NCBI GenBank assembly: GCA_002840685.1
Contig: PHBU01000010.1
Location: 124,001-188,000 of the forward strand
Reading direction: 5' to 3'
Source of the DNA: Chloroflexi bacterium HGW-Chloroflexi-6
GTDB lineage: Bacteria > Chloroflexota > Anaerolineae > Anaerolineales > Villigracilaceae
DNA: 64,000 nt
Below are positions 17,106-25,022 of this stretch, piece by piece. The notes beneath the pieces are model-generated. The model was not told the origin of the DNA and searched no databases. It saw only the letters and a program-made list of their open reading frames with translations. Positions within the stretch are counted from its first letter, which is position 1. The number at the start of each line of letters is the position of its first letter. A program made the position numbers and the translations under genes.

Positions 17106-18787
17106 TTTTTGACTCCTTTATGGCCTTGCAGCCAACCGCGCGCAAAAGCCAGGGCTTCTTCGCGGTTGGAGATGTGGCCCTCGGCCTGGTTTTCGCGGAT
17201 GGCTTCGAGCAGCTGGCCAATTTCGCGGCCAGGGGTCATGCCCAGCTCTTTGATCAGATCGTCACCGTTGAGCAGTTGCGGTGGGCGCACAACCTGCTCG
17301 GGGGTTTCCCAGTAGGCTTCGAGCAGGGCCCGGCAGGCGTCCAATTCGGCGGCCCATATTTCTTGCGGCAGGGTATGCTCGTAGGTGGCGCGCAGGTCGG
17401 CCAGCGAGAGCACAACGATATCGACACCTGCCGCGCCGGTATCGCGGAAGAAGCGGTAGATGGCCCGGCGGCTGATGGTATGCTCTTTGCGCTGGTGGTC
17501 GCTGTGCAGGTGGACGCGCATGTGGTCGGCGATGATGGTTTTGACGCGATCCATTTCATCGTTGCTCAGGCGCAGGGCGATGGCGCGGCGCAGAACGGTT
17601 TGGGCGCCTTTGTCGTCGTGTCCAAAGAAGCGGATGCGCCCGCTTTCCTCGACCGTGCGGGTGGATGGTTTTTCGACATCGTGATAGAGCGCGGCCAGGA
17701 AGAGCAAGGCGCGCAGCGGCCGGTCTGTGTTCAGCTTTTGGGAGAGGTGTTCTGCCAGTTGGGCGCGATAACGCCCCAGCTTCATGACAAGCAGGCCGTT
17801 ATACACATCTGCATTGGATTTTTGCTCGTTGTATTGCGGCCCAAGCAGATCGAGAATGGCTTCGAGGTGGCGCAGAACCGACAGGGTATGTGACCAGACA
17901 TCCTGGACGTGCGGCGGCGACTGGTTGACGCCTTTCATCGCTTCCAGCTCGGGCAGGATATGCGGCAGGATCTTGAGCATGTCGAGGGCGCGCAGGGCGG
18001 TATCCGGTTGGGGGCCGGCCAGGATCTTCAGAATCTCGTCGCGCAGGCGTTCGGCAGAAACAGATGGCAGACCGGACGCCGCGGATTTTATCTGCTGGCG
18101 GGTCGCCGGGTCAATGCTCAGCCCAAAAGCGGCAGCCTGACGGATGGCGCGCAGGATGCGCACCGGGTCGTCGCTCAGGGATGTTTCAGCGCAGGCCCGC
18201 AGGCGTTTGGCGCGCAGGTCGGCCAACCCTCCAAGCGGATCGTGTACTTCGCCGCTGTGCAGGTCGAGGGCAACAGCGTTGATCGTGAAGTCCCGTCCGC
18301 GCAGGTCGTCATCCAGGCTTTCGCCGCGGAAACCGGCAAAGTCGAGAACGTCACGCGAACCATCCGGGTGAATGATGACCAACCGGGCGGTGTCGTTTTC
18401 TTCGTCGAGCGGGTAAAAGGCGGCAGAGAGCTTGTCGGCCAGTTTTCGTGCAAAAGCAAGCGCGCCTTTTGGCACGGCAAAATCGAGATCGTGAACATCT
18501 TCGCGCGCCAGGGCAGCATCGCGCACCGCGCCGCCAACCAGGAAAATGGGCTGGTCCGCGGGCAGGCTTTGGCGCAACGAGAGCATCAAAGGAGTGTGGA
18601 AAATTGGGAGTGTTTCAGGCATATAAACCACATCCAGTGGTTCTTTGGGGCGGACGGCGCGCGCCGCGAGAAAGGCCGCCTCGCGGGTCTGACCCTGGGC
18701 GACCACCTGCCCCTTGACGAGCGCCACCCAACGCCCGGCATAGGCGGGCGGGATGGGTGTAGGCTCTGGGGAGGGCGAGGCGGTCAT
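17102..18787 (-). CDS. cca: CCA tRNA nucleotidyltransferase/poly(A) polymerase family with HD domain
   Basis: A 561-residue class II nucleotidyltransferase. The head domain starts near residue 80: 'FLVGGAVRD', the metal-binding 'HDLDFAV', then 'GRDFTINAVALD' and 'DPVRILRAIR'. An HD phosphohydrolase domain ('ALYHDVEKPSTR') follows near residue 370. Such enzymes add or repair the CCA end of tRNA, or polyadenylate RNA. Residues 15-62 are extra and resemble the small DUF5678-type domain ('AGRWVALVKGQVVAQG'). The start has no clear ribosome site, but the extra domain supports it over later in-frame ATGs. Confidence 0.9.
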   Translation of the reverse strand: MTASPSPEPTPIPPAYAGRWVALVKGQVVAQGQTREAAFLAARAVRPKEPLDVVYMPETLPIFHTPLMLSLRQSLPADQPIFLVGGAVRDAALAREDVHDLDFAVPKGALAFARKLADKLSAAFYPLDEENDTARLVIIHPDGSRDVLDFAGFRGESLDDDLRGRDFTINAVALDLHSGEVHDPLGGLADLRAKRLRACAETSLSDDPVRILRAIRQAAAFGLSIDPATRQQIKSAASGLPSVSAERLRDEILKILAGPQPDTALRALDMLKILPHILPELEAMKGVNQSPPHVQDVWSHTLSVLRHLEAILDLLGPQYNEQKSNADVYNGLLVMKLGRYRAQLAEHLSQKLNTDRPLRALLFLAALYHDVEKPSTRTVEESGRIRFFGHDDKGAQTVLRRAIALRLSNDEMDRVKTIIADHMRVHLHSDHQRKEHTISRRAIYRFFRDTGAAGVDIVVLSLADLRATYEHTLPQEIWAAELDACRALLEAYWETPEQVVRPPQLLNGDDLIKELGMTPGREIGQLLEAIRENQAEGHISNREEALAFARGWLQGHKGVKK

Positions 18788-18831
18788 GACAAATTAGTTT
18801 TTCTACTTTCTTGCATGATGGAGTCCAACGC

Positions 18832-19389
18832 TTACCGTTCGGGCTTGTATTTTGTCAGATCGACAATGCCAATAAAGGGCAGGTTGCGGTAATACTCGTC
18901 GATATCGAGACCGTAGCCAAAAACGTAAGCATTCGGGATGACAAATCCGCGATAGTGAATGGGAACTTCCACCTCGCGGCGCTCGGCCTTGTCGAGCAGG
19001 GCGCAGACCTTGAGGCTTCTGGGGCTGCGGGTCTGGAGCATTTCAAGCACATGCGAGATGGTGTGGCCGCTGTCGACAATATCTTCCACCAGCAAAACGT
19101 TGCGGTCGGCAATATTGGTTTGCAGATCGTAGGTCACGCGCACATTGCCCGTAGAAGCGCGCGCACCAACCCCGTAAGAAGAGATTGCCATGCAATCCAT
19201 GCCATGCGGCAAGGTGATGTGGCGCATCAAATCGACCATGAAGGTGATGCCGCCGCGCAGGATGCAGATCAACACCAGGTCCTGGCCAGCATAATCACGG
19301 CTGATTTCGGCTCCCAGCTCTGCCACACGGGCTTTGAGTGTGGCTTCATCGATCAGGGTTTCGGCGAGAAATTCGCGATAGTCTTGCAT
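18832..19389 (-). CDS. hpt: Hypoxanthine phosphoribosyltransferase
   Basis: A 185-residue purine-salvage enzyme that joins hypoxanthine or guanine to PRPP. The PRPP-binding signature is 'VLLVEDIVDSGHT', preceded by the 'ILRGGITF' loop and followed by 'YGLDIDEYYRNLP', typical for bacterial Hpt. GGAG lies 10 bases before the ATG chosen; an alternative ATG three codons upstream sits only two bases from that site. It follows tdk by 16 bp, so nucleotide-salvage genes are grouped, with cca next. Confidence 0.93.
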   Translation of the reverse strand: MQDYREFLAETLIDEATLKARVAELGAEISRDYAGQDLVLICILRGGITFMVDLMRHITLPHGMDCMAISSYGVGARASTGNVRVTYDLQTNIADRNVLLVEDIVDSGHTISHVLEMLQTRSPRSLKVCALLDKAERREVEVPIHYRGFVIPNAYVFGYGLDIDEYYRNLPFIGIVDLTKYKPER

Positions 19390-19405
19390 GGGAATCATTC
19401 TCCAA

Positions 19406-19975
19406 TCAGCGTGGTAGTTGGTGGTGCAGGCGGCAGCGCGCTTCGTACATCTCAGCAGCGCCGACAATTACGATCGGTTCGTCATAGCGGGCAGGTTTGC
19501 CATCCAGCAGGCGTTGGGTGCGCGAGGCCGGGTCGCCACACACCATGCAAATGGCCTGGAGCTTGTCGACGCGCTCGGCAACGGCCATCAGGGTCGGCAT
19601 GGGGCCGAACGGCTCGGCGCGGAAGTCGGTATCCAACCCGGCGACCAAAACTCGGATGCCGCGTTCGGCCAACTGGCGGGTGACTTCGACAATGCCCTCG
19701 TCAAAGAATTGGGCTTCGTCCACACCGACAACGGTCGTATCGGGGGCCAGTTTCCCGGCGATTTCATCCGAATTCTTGACCGGAATGGCCTCGAAATCGG
19801 CCCCGGCGTGCGAGGTAACCTTTTCGACAGCGTAACGCACATCGATGGCGGGCTTAAAGACCTGCACCTTTTGGCGCGCAATCACGGCGCGGCGCAAGCG
19901 TCGAATGAGTTCGTCCGTTTTGCCGCTGAACATCGAGCCGCAAACGACTTCAATCGAACCGGTTTTATGATTCAT
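19406..19975 (-). CDS. tdk: Thymidine kinase
   Basis: A 189-residue type II thymidine kinase that phosphorylates thymidine with ATP in the salvage pathway. The P-loop 'GSMFSGKT' spans residues 13-20, the Walker B equivalent is '[10 protein letters not shown]', and the zinc site uses Cys143, Cys146, Cys181 and probably His184. GGAG lies 5 bases upstream of the ATG. The rpmE terminator is immediately upstream, so expression may depend on read-through or on a promoter that I could not find. Confidence 0.95.
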   Translation of the reverse strand: MNHKTGSIEVVCGSMFSGKTDELIRRLRRAVIARQKVQVFKPAIDVRYAVEKVTSHAGADFEAIPVKNSDEIAGKLAPDTTVVGVDEAQFFDEGIVEVTRQLAERGIRVLVAGLDTDFRAEPFGPMPTLMAVAERVDKLQAICMVCGDPASRTQRLLDGKPARYDEPIVIVGAAEMYEARCRLHHQLPR

Positions 19976-19995
19976 GTCCACTCCAGAAAAAGAGA

Positions 19996-20031
19996 TAAAA
20001 AAACAGGCAGATGAAGTTTCATCTGCCTGTT
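19996..20031 (-). terminator. Terminator of the rplU-rpmA-rpmE operon
   Basis: AACAGGCAGATGAA (20002-20015) pairs perfectly with 20018-20031. On the minus strand the hairpin is followed by seven T (20002-19996), about 25 bp after the rpmE stop codon and just before tdk. Confidence 0.85.
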
Positions 20032-20055
20032 AAGTTTACCTGAAAACCGCCGGAT

Positions 20056-20529
20056 TTAGGCCGCTTCTGTGGCACTTTCGGGGAGTTCGTACCCGAGAGC
20101 GCGCAGTTTCTTTTTGGCATCAATCAGCGATTTGCGGCCAAAACCGTCGATGGCGAGAGCAGCAGCTTCGCCTTCGGCCAGTTTTGCAAGCAGTTGGCCG
20201 ACTTCGGTGATCCCGGCTTCGGCCAAAGATTTGGTCGGGCGGGAGCCGAGTTCGAGTTCGGCGATCGGGCGCTTGGGAGAAACTTTTTCAGTCTCTTTGG
20301 CCTTTTGGGTATCAACATATTCCTGGCGGGCCTGGAGTTTGCGATAGAAGCGATCTACCTGGCCTTCCATGTCGATGATACGAGCCTGCTCACCGGTAAA
20401 GAAGGGGTGGCAGTTCGAGCAGATTTCAACGCGCAGTTCTTTTTTTGTCGAGCCAGTTGTCCAGGTTGTGCCGCAGGAGGCGCAAGTAACCTTGGCTTCG
20501 TAAAATTTAGGATGAATTTCAGTCTTCAT
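20056..20529 (-). CDS. rpmE: Ribosomal protein L31 with C-terminal RNA-polymerase-alpha-CTD-like domain
   Basis: Residues 1-70 are a zinc-type (C+) L31 of the large ribosomal subunit, with ligands Cys16, Cys19, Cys37 and Cys40. L31 is usually about 70 residues; this protein has 157. A charged linker (70-88) leads to residues 89-150, which align well with the C-terminal domain of RNA polymerase alpha: '[11 protein letters not shown]', 'GITEVGQLL', 'GFGRKSL', then a final helix. The counterparts of E. coli alpha Arg265, Gly296, Lys298 and Ser299 are present, while Asn268 is Lys. The extension may bind DNA or RNA; that is inference. It is the last gene of the L21-L27-L31 operon. Confidence 0.9.
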   Translation of the reverse strand: MKTEIHPKFYEAKVTCASCGTTWTTGSTKKELRVEICSNCHPFFTGEQARIIDMEGQVDRFYRKLQARQEYVDTQKAKETEKVSPKRPIAELELGSRPTKSLAEAGITEVGQLLAKLAEGEAAALAIDGFGRKSLIDAKKKLRALGYELPESATEAA

Positions 20530-20539
20530 GTGAAAACCC

Positions 20540-20812
20540 TTACTCCGCAGCCGCGAGCATTTCAGCCGGAAGAATATTGACACGCTTGCGGCCATGATAA
20601 ACGTCAAACACTACAAGGCCATCCGCCGTAGCGAACAAGGTATCATCTTTGCCCCTGCCAACATTCAAGCCGGGTTTGATGTGCGTGCCACGTTGGCGCA
20701 CAAGAATGTTTCCAGAAAGTACAAATTGTCCAGCATACCGCTTGACACCCAAACGCTGGGCATTTGAGTCTCGACCATTGCGGACTGAACCGCCACCTTT
20801 TTTATGTGCCAT
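20540..20812 (-). CDS. rpmA: 50S ribosomal protein L27
   Basis: A protein of 90 residues, typical for L27, with the N-terminal '[16 protein letters not shown]' that reaches the peptidyl-transferase centre and the conserved '[15 protein letters not shown]', '[10 protein letters not shown]' and '[10 protein letters not shown]'. There is no N-terminal pre-peptide of the Firmicutes kind. It lies 15 bp after rplU and 10 bp before rpmE, in one operon. Confidence 0.98.
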   Translation of the reverse strand: MAHKKGGGSVRNGRDSNAQRLGVKRYAGQFVLSGNILVRQRGTHIKPGLNVGRGKDDTLFATADGLVVFDVYHGRKRVNILPAEMLAAAE

Positions 20813-20827
20813 CTCTACCTGCCTCTC

Positions 20828-21139
20828 TTAACCGATCTTTTCAATTTCAAGGCGGGTATACTGCTGGCGGTGCCCGGTTTTCTGGCGAATGCGTTTCTTG
20901 GGCTTGTAGTGAAAGTTGACACTCTTTTCACCCTTGAAATGCTCCAGCACGGTAGCCTTAACAGCCGCGCCTTTGACAGTTGGCGTACCTACGGCGACAT
21001 CGTCGCCATCCACCAGCATCAGCACTTGCTCAATGGCAATGCTTTCGCCGGGGGCTAATTGCAGGCGATCCACTTCGATGGTACCGCCTTCGACAGCGCG
21101 ATATTGCTTGCCGCCGCTTTCAACAATAGCGAATTTCAT
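20828..21139 (-). CDS. rplU: 50S ribosomal protein L21
   Basis: A 103-residue L21 with 'FAIVESGGKQYRA' at the start, the central beta region, and the C-terminal signature 'HYKPKKRIRQKTGHRQQYTRL'. AGGAG lies 8 bases before the ATG. Upstream in-frame codons are leader sequence, not protein. First gene of a three-gene ribosomal operon with a 127-nt leader. Confidence 0.98.
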   Translation of the reverse strand: MKFAIVESGGKQYRAVEGGTIEVDRLQLAPGESIAIEQVLMLVDGDDVAVGTPTVKGAAVKATVLEHFKGEKSVNFHYKPKKRIRQKTGHRQQYTRLEIEKIG

Positions 21140-21267
21140 AGAACCTTTCTCCTGGTCTTCGCTTCGCCGCAAAAGCCGCCTTGCCTTTGATCGTTTTGGC
21201 CGCGTTACGGGGAAGCCGGGATTGACATAAACCCGCCCCGGCAATGGTTCTGCCAGGGCAGAGGCGA
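21140..21267 (-). promoter_or_regulatory. Leader of the rplU operon
   Basis: About 127 nt lie between the predicted transcription start and the rplU ATG. The leader opens with a short perfect hairpin (TCTGCC with GGCAGA, 21249-21262), followed by a G+C-rich stretch. Ribosomal leaders often mediate autoregulation, but I cannot match this one to a named L21 leader family. Confidence 0.45.
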
Positions 21268-21273
21268 ATGGAG

Positions 21274-21301
21274 ATTATACCACCAGCGGGCCGATTGTCA
21301 A
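21274..21301 (-). promoter_or_regulatory. Consensus sigma-70 promoter of the rplU operon
   Basis: On the minus strand TTGACA (21301-21296) and TATAAT (21279-21274) match the consensus at every position, with a 16-bp spacer. Transcription should start near 21267. Confidence 0.85.
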
Positions 21302-21320
21302 CAAGTTTTTGTGACGAATT

Positions 21321-21812
21321 TCAGCTTCGGGTGGCCGGCCGCCATAGTTCAAGCAGCGTTCCAATTTGACCGGATGTGAGCTCGCGCCAGGTCTCGATCG
21401 GCAGCTCGATATGCGCCAGAGCGGATGTGGGCATGGGCGCAGCCTGGCCGGTCAGCTGCTCGACGAGCTGTTCAAGCCCCGGGTTGTGGGCCACCACCAA
21501 CAGGCTGGGGCAACGCTTTGGGGTTTTGCGCAGCAGCGAGAGCAGAGTCTCGCTTTCAGCCAGGTATAACTCTTCCCGATAGCGCACCGGGCCGTTATAA
21601 CGGATGGCGCTCAAAACTTCGGCTGCGGTCTGGGTGGCGCGCCGGGCCGTCGAAACGGTCACAAGGGCCGGGGTGAATCCGCGCTGACGCATGTATTCCC
21701 CAACCAGCGGCGCTTCTTCATGTCCGCGCCCGTTTAGTGGCCGGTCGTGATCGTTCAGCAGGGTGTCTTTCCAGCTTGATTTGGCGTGACGCAACAGAAA
21801 AAGTGTTTTCAT
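21321..21812 (-). CDS. sixA: SixA-type phosphohistidine phosphatase
   Basis: A 163-residue histidine-phosphatase-family protein with the catalytic 'LLRHAKSSW' at residues 6-14 and the second His in 'VVAHNPGLE'. SixA enzymes remove phosphate from phosphohistidine in proteins. It overlaps the CHAD gene by 4 bp (ATGA) and ends the ppk1-CHAD-sixA unit. PPK1 and CHAD suggest a role around polyphosphate or a phosphohistidine intermediate, which is inference from position. Confidence 0.88.
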   Translation of the reverse strand: MKTLFLLRHAKSSWKDTLLNDHDRPLNGRGHEEAPLVGEYMRQRGFTPALVTVSTARRATQTAAEVLSAIRYNGPVRYREELYLAESETLLSLLRKTPKRCPSLLVVAHNPGLEQLVEQLTGQAAPMPTSALAHIELPIETWRELTSGQIGTLLELWRPATRS

Positions 21813-22810
21813 AATTCTGAGATGGCCAATGCCAGGTTTTGGCGAAATTCAGGACGGATAAAATGGGCCCAGGCCTGCGGAAAAGTATCGGTCTGTTGGC
21901 GGTGCTGGTTGTTCAGGGTAGCCAGATAAGCTGTGATTCCATCCAGCTCCGGGCGCACCCCGATCGGCAAAGATCGATGTTGGGTTTTAAACTCTGCCAT
22001 CAGACCGGAAAGCAACTCACCGGCCAGGAATGCATCGTTCAACTGCCCGAGGTGGTCTTGGATGGTTTTCAGGTCTTCGATAACTTCCGCTACGGGTTTG
22101 CCCAAAATCTCGCGCAGGAACTCAACAGCATAGCGGAATTTCTTGCAGCGTATGCGCAGATCATGCAGTTGTTCGGGGCTGGCCGTTGCGAGAATTCCTT
22201 CACAGGCCAGCACAGCGCTGTAGCGCTGGTAGATCAAGAAGGGCGCAGCCTGCCAGGTGACTTGCGGGTGCGGTTCTTGTGGGTCATAGCGGCGCACACC
22301 CCTGCCGGGCGTGCCGAGAAAATGTTCGAAGTCGGTCTTGAAGGTCTCGAAGGCCGGGCTGTCGAGGTAGGCAAGCATTTTATGACGGGCGGCTTCGCGC
22401 TCGGTTTGCCAGGTATTGAGCAGAAGCTGCAAATCGGCGCCGGTTTCGCGCTGATAATCCTGGGCGTTTTCGATGAAAACATCCAGGTCGCGGACGGGGC
22501 CAAGCGCCTGACGGGCGGCGCGCAGATCATCCAGGAGCGGCTTGATCTCGCGCGAACGGAAAGCAGGCGCAAAAACTTCAAAAGCGGCCCGCAGGCGACG
22601 GGTGGCAACGCGCATATCGTGCAGTTCTTTGCTGTCTGCTCCCAGGCGCGTACCGGATTCGTGGCGCAGCAGTTCATCGAAATGGAAACGCATCACGATG
22701 CGAGCGTATTCAGCCAGAGGCAGGTCCGCTGAAAGACCGCGCGGCCGCTTTTTCCGGGAGGTTGGCTTCGAATCATCGCCAGATGGCAGGGAAAGCTCAG
22801 GTTCGGGCAT
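21809..22810 (-). CDS. CHAD domain protein
   Basis: A 333-residue helical protein with the CHAD pattern of conserved histidines and basic residues: 'LHDMRVATRRLRAAFEVF', 'DDLRAARQALGPVRDLDVF' and 'LHDLRIRCKKFRYAVEFL'. CHAD domains bind inorganic polyphosphate and often attach proteins to polyphosphate granules. The first 28 residues are a basic, Pro/Ser-rich tail. The start overlaps the end of ppk1 by 14 bp, so CHAD and polyphosphate kinase are translated together, which supports a polyphosphate role. Confidence 0.9.
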   Translation of the reverse strand: MPEPELSLPSGDDSKPTSRKKRPRGLSADLPLAEYARIVMRFHFDELLRHESGTRLGADSKELHDMRVATRRLRAAFEVFAPAFRSREIKPLLDDLRAARQALGPVRDLDVFIENAQDYQRETGADLQLLLNTWQTEREAARHKMLAYLDSPAFETFKTDFEHFLGTPGRGVRRYDPQEPHPQVTWQAAPFLIYQRYSAVLACEGILATASPEQLHDLRIRCKKFRYAVEFLREILGKPVAEVIEDLKTIQDHLGQLNDAFLAGELLSGLMAEFKTQHRSLPIGVRPELDGITAYLATLNNQHRQQTDTFPQAWAHFIRPEFRQNLALAISEL

Positions 22811-24920
22811 TGCGCAGGAAAATTAACTGGGAATTGATTTCAGGTTCATCCTTGCCCGGCGAAAGACGTTTATAACTTCCATCTGACTGCATAATACGGG
22901 CGGAGGTATTGTCGCGCAGGTAAGTATCGAGCACCTGACGGATGTAGCGAATGTTGCCGGGGTCTTCGATCGGGAAGAGGATCTCCACCCGCCGATCAAG
23001 ATTACGAGGCATCAGATCTGCACTGCCCAGGTAAACCTGCGGCTCTCCCGCATTCTCGAAGTAGTAAATGCGGCTGTGCTCCAGAAAACGTCCCAGAATG
23101 CTGATCACGCGGATATTCTCGCTCAGGCCTTTTATGCCGGGGCGCAGGCAGCAAATGCCGCGCACCACCAGATCCACTTTCAGGCCAGCCTGCGAGGCGA
23201 GATACAGTTTTTGGATGATGGCTTTATCGACCAGGGCATTGAATTTGAACAAAAGATGGGCCGGACGGCCTGCCTTTTGGTGTTCGATCTCGCGCTCGAT
23301 CAGGGCTTCAAAGCGCTGACGCATGTTGACCGGGGCGACCAGCAGTTTGCGGTATTCTTTTTTGGCCGAGTAACCGGTCAGATAATTAAAAAGATCGGTG
23401 GCGTCGGCGCAAATCTCGGGGTCGCAAGTAAAGAGTCCCATGTCTTCATAGATCTGAGCCGTGGCCGCGTTGTAATTGCCCGTGCCAAGATGGATGTAGC
23501 GCCGAATATGTTCACCTTCCCGGCGAACCACGAGCGCTACTTTGGCGTGGGTTTTCAACCCCAGCAGGCCGTACACAACGTGCACGCCTTCCTGCTCCAG
23601 CATTCGCGCCCAAACGATATTGCTTTCTTCATCGAAACGGGCCTTCAACTCGACCAGCGCTGAAACCTGCTTGCCGTAATCGCGCCGGGCCTCGAGCAAA
23701 GCGCTGACCACCGGGGCGTTTGTCCCGACCCGGTAGAGAGCCTGCTTGATGGCCAGCACATCTTTATCGTAAGCTGACTGGCGCAAGAAGTTGATGACTG
23801 GCAAAAACGAATCATATGGGTGCTGGAGCAGAATGTCATTCTGGCGAACCGCATCCAACACATTCGTATCGTCGCCATTCGGTTTCTTGAGCACTTTTGG
23901 AACAACCGGCAGGAAAGGCGGATCCTTCAAGTCGGGGCGATCGATTCCCAGCAGGGAGCGCAAGTCAGTCAGCCCCAGCGGGCCATCGAAGGCAAAAACA
24001 TCCTTGGCATCCATTTCGAGCTGGTCCACCAAAACCTCGCGGATGCGTTCCGGCATCTGGCGGTTGATCTCGATGCAAACCACCGAGCCAAAACGGCGCT
24101 CGCGCACGCTCTCCTGCATGGTTTCGAGCAGGTCATCGCCTTCAAGTTCCTGCACCACCAGGTCTGCATTGCGGATGACACGGAACAGGTGCGCTTCCAT
24201 GATCTTCATGCCCGGGAACAGGGCCTGCAGGTTTGCCAGGATCACCTGTTCGAGCCAGACAAAATAATGATGATACGGCACAGTCCCATCTTTGCGGGTG
24301 CTGCCCGAAGAACGCTTGAGCGGCAAGAGGCGCGGCAAGGTGCTCGGGATTTTCAGGCGCGCGAAACGCTCGTGCCCCTTTTCGTCGCGGATTAAAATCG
24401 CCAGGTTCAGGCTCAGGTTGGAGATGTGCGGGAAGGGGTGGCCGGGGTCAAAGGCCAGCGGCGTCAGCACCGGAAAAATCACTTCATCAAAATACTCGTG
24501 CGAGGCCTCAAGCTGTTTCTCATCCAACTGCTGGTAATCGAGCACATGGATGCCTACTTTATCCAGTTGTCCGCGCACATCATCTGCCCAGGCCTCGTGG
24601 CCGGTCTTGAGCAGTTCGCTGGCCAATTTGCGGATGGCCGCCACCTGTTCGGCAGGCGTCAGGCCGTCGGGTGAAAACTCGACCACGCCCTCGTCGATCT
24701 GCATTTTCAGGCCGCCGACCCGCACCATGAAAAACTCATCCATGTTGGAGCCAAAGATGGACAGGAATTTGGCGCGTTCCAGCAAGGGCCAGTGTGTATC
24801 ACGGGCTTCTTCCAATACGCGCCGCTGGAATTCAAGCAGGCTCAACTCGCGGTTCAAGTAGAGTTTCGGGTCTTGCAGGTCAAATGTCGGCTGGTTTTCG
24901 GGCATCTTGGTTTCTACCAT
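22797..24920 (-). CDS. ppk1: Polyphosphate kinase 1
   Basis: A 707-residue PPK1 that builds polyphosphate from ATP reversibly. The N-terminal domain begins 'LYLNRELSLLEFQRRVLEEA' and 'NMDEFFMVRVGGL'. The catalytic part has 'VSALLEARRDYGKQVSALVELKAR' and the phosphorylated-His motif 'LKTHAKVALV', then 'RYIHLGTGNYN' and 'SADLMPRNLDRRVE'. Length is normal. Two ATGs are possible (24920 and 24905), neither with a good ribosome site. A TATAAT on the minus strand at 24940-24935 would start transcription only about 8 nt before the first ATG. First gene of the ppk1-CHAD-sixA unit. Confidence 0.95.
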   Translation of the reverse strand: MVETKMPENQPTFDLQDPKLYLNRELSLLEFQRRVLEEARDTHWPLLERAKFLSIFGSNMDEFFMVRVGGLKMQIDEGVVEFSPDGLTPAEQVAAIRKLASELLKTGHEAWADDVRGQLDKVGIHVLDYQQLDEKQLEASHEYFDEVIFPVLTPLAFDPGHPFPHISNLSLNLAILIRDEKGHERFARLKIPSTLPRLLPLKRSSGSTRKDGTVPYHHYFVWLEQVILANLQALFPGMKIMEAHLFRVIRNADLVVQELEGDDLLETMQESVRERRFGSVVCIEINRQMPERIREVLVDQLEMDAKDVFAFDGPLGLTDLRSLLGIDRPDLKDPPFLPVVPKVLKKPNGDDTNVLDAVRQNDILLQHPYDSFLPVINFLRQSAYDKDVLAIKQALYRVGTNAPVVSALLEARRDYGKQVSALVELKARFDEESNIVWARMLEQEGVHVVYGLLGLKTHAKVALVVRREGEHIRRYIHLGTGNYNAATAQIYEDMGLFTCDPEICADATDLFNYLTGYSAKKEYRKLLVAPVNMRQRFEALIEREIEHQKAGRPAHLLFKFNALVDKAIIQKLYLASQAGLKVDLVVRGICCLRPGIKGLSENIRVISILGRFLEHSRIYYFENAGEPQVYLGSADLMPRNLDRRVEILFPIEDPGNIRYIRQVLDTYLRDNTSARIMQSDGSYKRLSPGKDEPEINSQLIFLRNART

Positions 24921-25010
24921 TCACTTTTTCTTTAATTATACTGTCCCGGTCAAATTTATTACGGTTATGGATTGGTTAAGGATATTCAGGATTCCTGCAA
25001 GCCCATAAGG

Positions 25011-25016
25011 TACAAT
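25011..25016 (+). promoter_or_regulatory. -10-like element directly before the THUMP methyltransferase ATG
   Basis: TACAAT ends 6 bases before the ATG at 25023, so a transcript starting at the usual distance would begin at the start codon. No good -35 is visible, and AAGG 12 bases upstream is a poor ribosome site. Confidence 0.3.
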
Positions 25017-25022
25017 CACGCC

